A DNA stretch of 64,000 bases, from the NCBI GenBank assembly GCA_026874595.1, contig CM049306.1:50852019-50916018 (forward strand). Direction: 5' to 3'. Positions 49,371 to 60,778 of the stretch are shown here, piece after piece. Below the pieces are notes generated by a model. The model saw only the letters and a list, made by a program, of their open reading frames with translations, searched no databases and was not told the origin of the DNA. Each line of letters starts with the position of its first letter. Position 1 is the first letter of the stretch. The position numbers and the translations under genes were made by a program. The DNA comes from Sipunculus nudus (lineage: Eukaryota; Annelida; Sipuncula; Golfingiida; Sipunculidae).

Positions 49371-52300
49371 TTAGCGAACCTGTGAGCTTATGCGATGGTG
49401 CGGCGTCGTGTGTCGTATGTCTTGCATTGTCTGTACTTTAACCATAGCTATCTCAAAAATGGCAGGAGCTAGCATCACCAAATTTTTTGCAAATAATCAA
49501 TCATCCAAAAAACTATATCGGATTTTGTTTATTTTTTTCTAACTGCATTTTCTTAGATTTTATAGGGAAAAAGCTTAAAAAGCTTTAAAAATCTTCTTCT
49601 CCGAACTGTCCAGCCAAATTGTCCAATATTTCACAGAAATTATTCCTGGAACAATCTCTCTCAATTTTGTTCGAATAAGTTCGGTGATTTTTGGCCAAAA
49701 ATTTAAAATTTAAATCTCAGAAAAGGCTGGAGCTATCATCACCAAATTTTGTGCCAATGTTGGTCACATAGGTCATATCTAAAATGGAGGTATTGGTGGC
49801 GCCACCTGCATCGGCCTTTTTTGTACGGGGTCATTAGTGCCTGTATCACACTGAGGGTTACAAAAAACTTCTTCTCTGAAACCATACAGCCAAAATCTTT
49901 AATATTGCACAGAAATGATCCTAGGGTAGTGCTTTCTGAAGTTTGTTCAAATGGTCTCTTTTCAGTGACTTTTGGCTAAGTTATGGGAAGCTGAGTTTAG
50001 TCATATGCCATAACAGCCCATTTTAACTAAGTGGCTACAAAGATCTTCTTCTCAAAAACCACTGGGCCAAATTCTTAAATCTCACACATTAATTATTCTC
50101 AGATGTTGATAATTCAAGTTTGTTCAAATGGTTTTGGTTCAGTGCTTTTTGGCTGAGTTACGGGGAGCTGAACTTAGCCAGTTTGCTGTATCTTCCTATA
50201 TGAGTTATAAACTTGCGAAACGTTTTTTGACTGATGCCACTGAAGCTAGTTTATTAAATATTTTACAAGAATAATCCCTACAATAATTCTTATAATAATC
50301 GTCATTAATGGTTCCACATGAATAATTTTTGGCTGAATTATGGAGATTGAATCGAGTCATTTTACCATATATGTTAGCTGTGTGATGCTGTTACATCTAG
50401 CCTGGCACCAGTTTATCAGCATCTATTACATCATGCCACTAGACATTTAGATTTCAGGTTATATTTGGTTAATATTGACAAGAAAGTTTTTTTTAAAGGG
50501 TTTAAAAATTTAGATTTATGATTTAAGTTATTCATCATACCAGGCAATGTTACAATCATGGATATTCAGCTCTCTGTGGCTATATAAAGACAACTGTACA
50601 TGGATTATAAATTATTGGTATCCCTACTCAACTTAATTCAAGAATTTGCCATCAATGAGATATATCTGTATTTTAATTTTGCATTCAGTATGCATCCGTA
50701 ATAATTTTACATTTATTCCTGATTTCTTTTTTTTATAAAAAGTCAGCTGAAAAGCATTTTGTATTGGGAAAATAAATTTCAAAGTTATTTCAAGTAGGGA
50801 CCACTTTTGTGTACAGATGGCAGCACTTGGTTTACCATTTGCAGATTGCCAGTACCTTGATGTTGGCCATTAGCCATGATGATGTCAGCTCTATAAATAG
50901 TTTTGGCACAGTGCCAGGATTTTGAAGAAGTGCAGCAAGGTATAGATCAAGAGTTCACTCAGTGCAGTAGCTGCTTTCTATTTATAGCTTTGGCAGACTG
51001 CTCACTGCATCATATTTGGCACCAAAGTTCAGCCTGAATCTATTTATAGCTTTGGCAGACTGCCAACTGTGTCAGATTATGCAACAGGTCAAGAGTTCAA
51101 TCAGTGCAGCCAGGTACAGGTCAAAAGTTCACTCAGTCTAGCCAGGTGCAGGTCAAGAGTTCACTCAGTGCAGTAGCTTGAGGCAGCAATTTGTCACAGG
51201 TCACTCAGGGGCAACTGCCTTACTCACCTAAGCCTTGTCAGCCAGTTGCATCAAACTCTGGAGAAGTTTGACCTGTCTATGCATCTTTGATGGTATTCTC
51301 ATTTACAAGACAGGTGGTGCCACCTACATTGACTTTTGCAGCGTAAGCGCCTGCTTATTTCTACAGAGGAATTTGTTACATCAGCCTAAAATTGGGTATG
51401 TTTATACATATCGGGTAGCTTTATAGTGTACGACTGGTGGCGCCACCTACAATAATTTTTGCGCAGTGTATGTCCCTGCTCATTTCACAGGAGGGGTTTG
51501 ACATATCAGTCTGACATTGGCATATGTATATATCTCTTCATTGTATATAAGACTGGTGGTGCCAGCAATTAACAATCATTGTATCGGCCAAAACAGAGTT
51601 TTGCGGATACTATGTTTTCAGTTGGACGCTGACACTGCTGCCATAGCCGCATAGGTTTCCGTAGAACTCCTCCATAATCACTGGGCAGAATTTTTTAAAA
51701 TTCGGAATTATGACTGGTCAAAGTTGACTGCTGTGCCTTCATTTTTGGTTGACCTCTGACCTTTCCTCTCTGCCCAGCGTCCATTTGTGCGTCTGTTTCC
51801 ACACATAAACCCACATATCTTGGGAATCATTTGACAGATAAGGCTAAAGATTTTGCACAAATGTAGCCCTTGAAAAGCTTTATAACATACACTAAAACTG
51901 GTGGTGCCACCTGCAACCATATTTGCACAGGGTCCATCTGTTCATCTGCCTTGGGATAAAATCACTCATATCTTGGCAGTGGTTTGACTTATCTGCCTAA
52001 AATTTTGCATGTTTATACATCTTGGACAGCTTTCTGGATTTTGTGGTAGGTGGCGCAACCTACATACACATTTTTGCTGCAGACATCCAAGCTATTATGC
52101 AACACACCTCACTCTATTTCCCCTTGCCACTCAATCCATGCCTCACCTCACCTTTCCTACTCTGATTTTGGCGGATACACGTAGTCGCTTGTTGACTACC
52201 CATATTCTAGTTTTTGTGTTGTGTGCACAAATGCCAGAATTGCAGCAGTGATGTTTGTTTAATTGTTTCTTGTTCTAAGTGTTTAGTACTTGCATTGTTC

Positions 52301-52403
52301 ATATACATATTACACATGTTCTTGAAAAGTAATGGTCCTGCATTGAAGCATTATACCTGGTGTAATATCACTGCACAGGTTCGCATTAGGCCTGTAGGCC
52401 TTG
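49371..52403 (+). repeat. R1-family copy containing a G segment
   Basis: Head TTTTTAGCGAACCTGTGAGCTTATGCG, tail GCATTAGGCCTGTAGGCCTTGTT. A G-family segment starts at about 51585 (TATCGGCCAAAACAGAGTTTTGCGG) and ends at about 52209 (CATATTCTAG) with one or two tandem units. It lies in the intron between CUB3 and CUB4. Confidence 0.75.
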
Positions 52404-54522
52404 TTATAAAAAGTCAGCTGAAAAGAATTTTGTGTTGGGAAAATAAATTCCAAAGTTATTTCAAGTAGGTACCACTTTTGTGTTCAGATGGCAGCACTTG
52501 GTTTATGGTTTACCATTGGCAGATTGCCGGTGCCTTGATGTTCGCCATGAGCCAAGAAGATTTTACATATATTCCTGATTTCTTTTTATAAAAAGTCAGC
52601 TGAAAAGCATTTTGTATTTACGCTCCCGAGGCAGCGGAAATCTTACGCTTCTAAAGAAGCAACTGATTTTCACGCTGCCAGCTTTGACCATTTATGATAT
52701 ATTTAGACACAAGATGGCGGTTCGTTGTCTGCTGAACAACACGTGCGTATGATGTAACAAGCAGCCAACCAGATGCCAATAAACAAACACGCGACAGGCA
52801 TCCTGGCTCCCCCCATAGCTGCGCTTCAAGCGCGTATGAAGACAAGTTTACGTTTGAATTTTAATTGTTCCCTCTGCATTCTCGCATCATCGACTGATTT
52901 GGTTCTGACAGTATGACTGTGTTAGCGTAGCCATGTGTCTGTTGTCTGCAGAACTGAAACCAGCAAGCGAGGTGTGCACGCAGCCTTTGTTGTTGGGTTT
53001 CGTTTGAATTACAGCTCACCGACTGGGCATCCTATATGCCCAAGGCCCTAAGTAAACCACGACTGCGGCAATTCTCTCTTAGCCTGTGGCTTGTGCATAC
53101 AGTTACCGGGGCGATGAGCTGTCACTCAAAACGAAATGAGCATGATTAACTCTGTGTATTCCTCGCTTGGTCGTGTCTTCCAGCACAAGGTCTCATCTGA
53201 TTGGACAAAAATACAGTGCTCCCCTCTGGTGTAGCAATTCAGGATACAAGGTCATAACAAACAGCCCTTACCATATAGGAAGCAGGCCTATAGTTAAAGC
53301 GCTGTGTAAAGAGCATATTTGTACTGGGAAAATAAATTTCAAAGTTATTTCAAGAAGGGACCACTTTTGTGTACAGATGGCAGCACTTGGTTTACCATTG
53401 GCAGATTGCCAGTGCCTTGATGTTGGCCAATTGCCAAGATGAAGTCAGCTTTATAAATAGTTTTGGCACAGTGCCAGGGTTGGAAGAAGTGCAGCCAGGT
53501 ATAGATCAAGAGTTCACTCAGTGCAGAAGCTTGAGGCAGCACCTAAGCTTTGTCATCCCAGTGCATCAAACTCTGGGAAAGTTTGATGTATTGGCCTGAT
53601 ATTTTTACCTGTCTATGCATCTTTGATGGTATTCTCATTTACAAGACAGGTGGTGCCACCTACATTGACTTTTGCAGTGTATGCACCTGCTTATTTCTAC
53701 AGAGGAATTTGATACATCAGCCTAAAATTAGGCATGTTTATACATATCAGGTAGCTTTATAATGTAAAAGACTGGTGGCGCCATCTACAATAATTTTTGC
53801 ACAGTGTATGTCCCTGCTTATTTCACAGGAGGGGTTTGACAAATCAGTCTGACATTGGGCATATGTATATATCTCTTGGTTGTATACAAGACTGGTGGTG
53901 CCAGCTACAATCATTATATCAGCCAAAAGAGAGTTTTGCGGAATACTTTGTTTTCAGTGGGACGTCGCCGCTGCCGCCACTGCCACCGCCACATAGGTTT
54001 CCAGAGAGCTCCTCCTTAATTTTTTTTTTTAATTCGGAATTATGATCAGGTCACATGTGGTGGCACCACCTGCAAGCATTTTTGCACAGTGTTCATCTGT
54101 TCATCTGCCTTGGGATAAAATCACTTTCTCAGCAGTGGTTTGACTTATCCACCTGAAATTTTGCAGGTTTATACATCATGGACAATTTTCTCGATTTCAT
54201 GACAGGTGGCACCACCTACATTCATGTTTACTCTGCAGACATCCATGCTTATATGCAACACACCTCACTCTATTCCCCTTGCCACTTAATCCATGCCTCA
54301 CTTCACCCGACCCACTCTGATTTCTGCGGATCCACATAGTTGCTTGTAAACTACCCATATTCTAGTTTTAAAATGTCCTAGTCTGAAACTTGCAGGTCCG
54401 AAAAGTCCATTTTGCTGAAATCATAATGACTAAGGTAGATATGCAGGACTTTAGAGGATCAATAAACCTCCATTCATACTCCCAAACTTTGCACAGGTTC
54501 GCATTAGGCCTGAAGGCCTTGT
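52404..54522 (+). repeat. Second, partly duplicated R1 plus G copy
   Basis: Begins mid-R1 (ATAAAAAGTCAGCTGAAAAG) directly after the previous tail, repeats that block again at 52598, and runs to an R1 tag at about 54500-54522. A G segment spans about 53921-54366. Interrupted by foreign DNA at 52617-53324. Confidence 0.7.
52617..53324. other. GC-richer foreign insertion in R1
   Basis: R1 order TTTTGTATTGGGAAAATAAA (as at 50757) is split; about 700 bp of sequence with more CpG (CGCTCCCGAGGCAGCGG at its start) lies between. No inverted ends or clear target duplication. ORFs of 60-90 residues on both strands lack recognisable domains. Boundaries are good to a few bases. Confidence 0.6.
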
Positions 54523-55141
54523 TTGTGATTATTTATGATATATATATAGTCATCCATACAACTAAATTACTTGTACGCACATGCACAAATACACACACAC
54601 ACACATGTATGTATTATAACAGGATACGATACATATAACAGCAGACCCAGCTGTCTGGATAGTGAAGCTTTGTTTTTTCAGTGAAGAGGTTGAACTGCTG
54701 GACATATGCGCCACCAGTATGGTTTCAGCTCAAGTTTTTCCCTGATAGAATTAACCTTATATTTATTCAAATGACAATATATTTATAAATATATATATAT
54801 GTGTGTGTGTATGTGTATGTGTGTATATGTAGATGAAGTTGATTACAGGCCATCCTGCTCACATTATTCTGCTGATACCATATTGTGCCAGGAGTACCTA
54901 CCAGTAATTTGACAATGAATTAACAGCTTATTTATTTAACAGTTTAACTAAAAGATAATAAACTACCCTGCCGGTGCTATAAACAAAGTGAACATAGAAA
55001 TGTAGATCACCAAAGAAGCATAAAATATAAAGACCAAAATGCACCCAAAAAAGTTATTTAATTAAATAATGGGCTCTTATATTATTGTAGTTCACCATCA
55101 ATGCTTATGATACACTTTATGTTGATTTTTGTTTATTACAG
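54523..55141. repeat. Dinucleotide tracts before CUB4
   Basis: (AC)n at about 54590-54606 and TA/TG tracts at about 54786-54835; otherwise AT-rich intron with nothing recognised. Confidence 0.6.
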
Positions 55142-55350
55142 CAATTTGCACAGAGTCACTTACAGCTACAACTTCACAGAAGGTGCTGACATCACCAAAT
55201 TATCCAAACAACTATGACCATGGTCTGAACTGTCGATGGACGATTGATGCACCAGCTGGCAAGCAGATTCTCGTGAATTTCACTGACTTCAACATTGAAA
55301 ACCACGCCGACTGTCAGTATGACCATTTGGAACTAAAAGACTTCCCATTG
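55142..55350 (+). CDS. CUB4, first half plus third Cys (exon)
   Basis: The acceptor TTGTTTATTACAG leads into a phase-1 exon completing Pro and reading ICTESLTATTSQKVLTSPNY, then a near-perfect CUB start: TSPNYPNNYDHGLNCRWTI (Cys 2), KQILVNFTDFNIENHADCQYDHLELKD (Cys 3, Glu and Asp of the calcium site). It ends after FPL in phase 0 at GTAAGA. Length 209 nt. Continued reading past the donor gives about 20 extra codons and a stop, which is intron. Confidence 0.92.
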
Positions 55351-55781
55351 GTAAGATGGCACTGCACAGAGCATAAGAATAATGATCTGATTGCCAAGCA
55401 GTATCAATTTTGAAATCAGCCTTTCTATTTTTATTTTGTGGTCTGCCCTGATTTTTTTTCTCTTTTAAAATTGGTTTTTATGTCATTATTAAGAAGAAAA
55501 TAACTTAAAACCCATTACCTTAAATAAGAATAAAAGTGAAACAATGCTGGATTGGCAGTGGGAATTAATGTGATCAAGATGATCAAGGCTTCTGGTCAAT
55601 TAGAAGACCTATGCCTACATTCATGTGTACACAGTAATAACAGAAATAATTGTTAAATATTAAAGATGAAGATCTTGAATTATATTAAACTGGACCTTGA
55701 AAACTGCTGAGGGATATGTGTACAAACATTTGGGCTTGCAGTGTTCACATGCTGTTGCTAATTTACTTTTTTTTCCCTTTT

Positions 55782-58700
55782 TTAGCTCAGCTGACTATAA
55801 GTCATCTGAGCTATAGTCGTGGTCCATTGTCCGTCGTCCGTCCGTCTGTCCGTCCGTCCGTCCGTCCGTCCGTAGATGTGGCACGTTTTGAAACCGTAAG
55901 ACCTAGGAATCCAAAATTCAGCATAATGTTAGATGTCCCCAAGATCTCCTACCAAGCCGAAAACTGGGTCTTTGCGACTTTGTTCCTTTGAGAAATTAAG
56001 GAAATACCTCAATTTTTTATTAAAATCCTATTTTCACACTTCAGGACTGCCTAATATCGAAACCACTCATCTGTTTTTCCTCATATTTACCATAAATATT
56101 CCTCTATATAGTTCCTATGTACATGCCAGAAATTAGGTCTGTATTGTATAATTTAAAAAAGTTATGGACCTAAACATAATGCATTTCCGAAAAAATCAGG
56201 AAAGATATTTGATCACTTAACACAAAACATGTTAAAGCTATGGACTTTTTTTCCAGTAATATAACTTTATTTTATCAAAATTAAATTGTATACCAAAAAT
56301 AAGATCAAAATCTTTTTAATTTTTTAAAATATTAACAAAAATAAAAAATTGGTACCTTAAATTTTGCCCAACTTTGACCATGGCACGTTTTTTTCCTGTA
56401 AGTACTGTGGATTTAATTTTCACAGCATGTTTTTGTCAGCATTTCAACTGTTAACACCAAAAATTTGAAACCAGTTGATCAAAAACTGTAGATTTTAATC
56501 AAGTTTTCAAGCACCTTGTAACATATTGTTTACATCAAGCTAGTGTTATGCAGTTTGCAAAAGCTCAGCTCCCCAGCTTCAGCTCTAAGTTCCTTAAATT
56601 CAGCATACAGTTAGATGTCTCCAAAATCCCCTACCATGCCAAGAATTTGGTCACTAGGACTTAATACCTTCGAGATATTAATGAAAAACTTCATTTTTCC
56701 ATTAAAAACCCATTGTTACACTTCAAGACTGCCTAATATCAAAACCACTGATCTGACTTTAATCATAAACAATATACATATTTTTCATTCTCTATGCACA
56801 TCCCAGAATGATGTCAGTATTGAGTAATTGTATCCGCCAAAACAGAGTTTTGCGGATACTATGTTTTCAGCTGGCCGCCGCCGCCGCCGCCTCCGCCGCC
56901 GCCGCCGCGGCGTAGGTGTCCGGAGAACTCCTCCGTAACCACTGGGCGGAATTTTCCGAAACCCGGGATTATGTTCAGGTCACATGTGAACTGCTGCGCC
57001 CCGATTTTGTTTTGACCTCTGACCTTTCCTTTGCGCTCTGCGTCCGTTTGTGCGTCTGTTTCCACACATAAACCCACATATCTCGGGAACCGTTTGACCG
57101 ATCAGGAAAATTTTTTTGCACAAATGTAGCCCTCGGAGAGCTTTATAACATACACCAAAAATGGTGGCGCCACCTGCAACCATGTTTGCACAGTGTCCAT
57201 CTGTTCGTCTGCCTTGGGTTAAAATCACTCATATCTCTGCAGTGACTTGACTAATTCACCTGAAATTGGGCATGCGTAAACATCCTGGATAGCTTTTCTG
57301 ATTTTATGACAGGTGGCGCCACCTACATTCACGTTTACGCTGCAGACATCCAAGCTCATATCTCGGGAACCGTTTGACCGATCAGGAAAATTCTTTTGCA
57401 CAAATGTAGCCCTTGGAGAGCTTTATAACATACACCAAAAATGGTGGCGCCACCTGCAACCATGTTTGCACAGTGTCCATCTGTTTGTCTGCCTTGGGTT
57501 AAAATCACTCATATCTCTGCAGTGACTTGACTAATTCACCTGAAATTTGGCATGCGTATACATCCTGGATAGCTTTTCTGATTTTATGACAGGTGGCGCC
57601 ACCTACATTCACGTTTACGCTGCAGACATCAAAGCTCATATCTCGGGAACCGTTTGACCGATCAGGAAAATTCTTTTGCACAAATGTAGCCCTAGGAGAG
57701 CTTTATAACATACACCAAAAATGGTGACACCACCTGCAACCATGTTTGCACAGTGTCCATCTGTTTGTCTGCCTTCGGTTAAAATCACTCATATCTCTGC
57801 AGTGACTTGACTAATTCACCTGAAATTTGGCATGCGTTTACATCCTGGATAGCTTTTCTGATTTTATGACAGGTGGCGCCACCTACATTCACGTTTACGC
57901 TGCAGACATCCAAGCTCATATCTAGGGAACCGTTTGACCGATTGGGCCAAAATTTTGCATGTGTATAAATCTCACATAGCTCTTTATCATATGCAAAACT
58001 GGTGGCGCCACCTGCAGCCATGTTTGCACAGCTCCCATCTGTTTGTCTGCCATGGGATAAAATCACTCATATCTCGGCAGTGGTTTGACATATCTGCCTA
58101 AAATTTTGCAAGTTTATACATCCCCGACAGCTCTCTTGATTTTATGACAGGTGGCGCCACCTGCATTCTAGTTCATGCAGCAGATATCCAAGCTCATATC
58201 TTGGGAACCGTTTGACCGATTGGGCCAAAGTTTTGCATGTGTATAGAGCTTTCTGGATTTTTCGGTAGGTAGCGCAACCTACATACACAATTTGGCTGCA
58301 GACATCCATGCTAATATGCAACACTTCACCCGTTCCACTCTGATTTAGGCGGATACAAGTAGTCGCTTGTCGACTACCCGTATTCTAGTTGTTTTAAGTT
58401 ATGGGCCCAAACATAATGCACTTTGTAAAAAATCAAGAAATATATTTACTCCCTTAACAAGTTCATTGCTAGAGGTTTTTTTGTCAGGGATGTAACATTA
58501 TTTAATCAAGATTCAATTGAATACCCAAAAAATTAGTTCTGAATTTTTCAAATTTTATAAGTTATTAGTATAAATATAAAATTAGTACCTTAAATTTTGC
58601 CCAACTGTGACCATGGCACATTTGTTTCCCGTGAGCACTGTTGATATAATTTTCGTATCATGCTCACATAAGGATTTCAGCTTTTTAGTTTAGAAAGCTG

Positions 58701-59970
58701 AAAGAAATTGGCCAAAAATTGTAGCTTTTATTAATGTTTTTTATGAGACCCTGTCAGACTTTGGCTCTCTCCAGCCCCTCTTGAGTCACCTGTATGTTGA
58801 CCTTGTTGACCTTTCATCAAATTATGCACGCTTGAGGCGAGGCATACAGGAATCCAGGCAGCTTATGGCCAGCCACAGTTGATCCAGGTGTCCAACCCAA
58901 CTCATCTAGTAGTTTTAACCAACAACATAACAATAAACAACAAATTAATAAATTTTTATTGGTTTTTAATAACAAATTAAAGAAAAATAGAAGTGAATTT
59001 GTTAGTTTATAATAACAGGAAATTAACTTGCAGTTACTGATGATATAAGAATCTTGTATCGATGGGTAGAATGTCACATATTCCAAATAACACCATGCAG
59101 TCACCTATGGCATTTTTCAGTTCAATTTTAATGATAAAGAAGTAAATCATATTATTCATTACTAATCATTAGGGATCATATGAAGGAAATTAATGATAGA
59201 CAAAGATGCAGTTGATAATATTAATCTAGATTCCTACAGTGTCTAGTGTGTACATTGATGTGAAATTAGTCCAAAATGAATTTTTACAGTTATTTTTTAA
59301 TATAAATAAAAGCCATAAAACCAGGTACTTATGATCATTATTTAAATGTGTGAATTTTGTATATTCTGGATTCTCAGCATCATTGTTTGGTGAAAATTGA
59401 ATAAATACCAGACATGGTGCGAATACTTTGTAATTGTATTTAAATATGAATATGATTATGTACTCCATTATAAAATTTCTTGCATAAAGAATGGGAATTC
59501 AGGTAAAAATGAAAGTATATGAATACTCGTGCAAATACTTTCAAAATGTATTCATGAATGCATTCATGAATATATTCTTTAATATTATTTTAATAATCAT
59601 ATCAGGTTTATTTCATTTTAAAAAATCATATGATTCTCTTATTATTTTTAATAAAAATTATATTTGGGACAATATTTGTAATTTTTTTAATAAATAGTTA
59701 AACTCTTATATTATATGTTCTGCTTATAAGTAATATGGCCAAGTCAAAATCTGTGTGACAATAGTACTCCAATTGTTTATAAAATAAATGAAATCAATCC
59801 TCTTCCCTGTCTCCAAAGGTACTATCAAAATCATACATAAGCTAAACAACAACAACTCATAATACAGCTTATATTTATTACCACACAAAACCAGCATGTG
59901 CCTCATTTCTAAATAATATTTTGTTATCATATATAACAGCTGAGCGTCGTGACCCATAGGTCCCTTGTTT
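55782..59970 (+). mobile_element. Full-length R2 element carrying a nested G element
   Basis: Head TTAGCTCAGCTGACTATAAG with the longest CCGT run (55834-55873), tail CAGCTGAGCGTCGTGACCCATAGGTCCCTTGTTT. It aligns end to end with 7738-10361 except for the nested element at 56831-58388. It fills about 90 percent of the CUB4 internal intron and ends about 11 nt before the acceptor of the exon at 59981. Confidence 0.85.
56831..58388 (+). mobile_element. G-family element, complete, in a datable nested position
   Basis: Begins TATCCGCC, with a head hairpin TATCCGC/GCGGATA, then a GCC-rich tract (56876-56912), then tandem units with an exact 280-bp period (TCTCGGGAAC-type anchors at 57081, 57361, 57641, 57921). 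A tail hairpin GTAGTCGCTTGTCGACTAC is followed by CCGTATTCTAG. TTG stands on both sides (56828-56830 and 58389-58391), and the unoccupied site survives at 8776-8778. No ORF of note. Confidence 0.85.
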
Positions 59971-59980
59971 CTGCTTTTAG

Positions 59981-60122
59981 GGACAGAATGGGCAATCTGT
60001 CCATCTTTGTGGCCCAAACAATCCAGCACCATTCCGATCTGTTGGGAGAACAATCCAGGTCAACTTTGTCACAGACAGCACTAGCAGTGCTAAAGGATTT
60101 AACCTCACATACGTAATTTCTT
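59981..60122 (+). CDS. CUB4, second half (exon)
   Basis: This 142-nt exon follows CTGCTTTTAG and is phase 0 at the start, phase 1 at the end (TTGTAAGT donor). It reads GQNGQSVHLCGPNNP (Cys 4), VGRTIQVNFVTDSTSS and GFNLTYVIS, the standard last third of a CUB, with Asp of F-V-T-D completing the calcium triad of CUB4. Its acceptor is only about 11 nt from the end of a 4.2-kb R2-type repeat, so the region expected to hold the branch site lies in repeat DNA. Confidence 0.9.
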
Positions 60123-60480
60123 GTAAGTCATTAATTGGCTTTCACAGGTAATGTTTGCTTATTGTGCTTACCAGTATAATAGTTCAGTAACAGTTGTATT
60201 GATAATGTTTTCCTGAATCTCATATTGATTTTGCCATTATGCTAGTATTTTGGAAAATGAAGCATTACAAATACAGCAAAATATGTATGTTTGATATAAG
60301 CAAACTATGTGACCATTCCATATCATATGTGTGAGAACAATTATAAATCTCAAATACCACTTATGTAACACATGAGGAACTATGCTTTCCTAATAATTTG
60401 TTCTACTTAAATTTACATTTTTTGGTCACATATTTCTCTGTATGGTCATCAGATGGTAGAATAATGCTCTTTGATTTCAG
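60123..60480. other. Short repeat-free intron between CUB4 and CUB5
   Basis: 358 bp, AT-rich, no repeats, phase 1. Nothing else seen. Confidence 0.7.
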
Positions 60481-60662
60481 CCTGTAACAGAACCTATACT
60501 GGAAACAGTGGACGTATCCTGAGCCCTGGATGGCCTGGCAATTATCCAACATATGCAGTTTGTAATATTAAAGTGTCAGCACCCTCAGGATTCAAGGTTT
60601 CTCTGTTCTTCAGTTCATTTTATATTGAGCAGCACAGCAACTGTGCATATGACTACCTTAAG
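60481..60662 (+). CDS. CUB5, first half plus third Cys (exon)
   Basis: After TTTGATTTCAG the exon starts in phase 1, completing Ser and reading CNRTYTGNSGRILSPGWPGNY (Cys 1 and the S-P-G-W-P form of the CUB block), then YAVCNIKV (Cys 2), FKVSLFFSSFYIEQHSNCAYDYLK (Cys 3, calcium-site Glu and Asp). It ends in phase 0 at a GTGGGT donor. Length 182 nt. The intron before it is only 358 nt and repeat-free, the shortest in the window. Confidence 0.92.
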
Positions 60663-60778
60663 GTGGGTAAATTGCATTTTCTGTCATTACTGCATCTTTT
60701 GAATACATTCAGAATTACAGACAGGACCTTTAAAATTCCTAAAAATGTATATGATGGACAATGAGCAGTATTCTTTTT

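Noticed and set aside
55716-56136. ORFs across the R2 head
   Set aside because: They read through CCGT repeats and recur with frame breaks at 7875-8093 and elsewhere.
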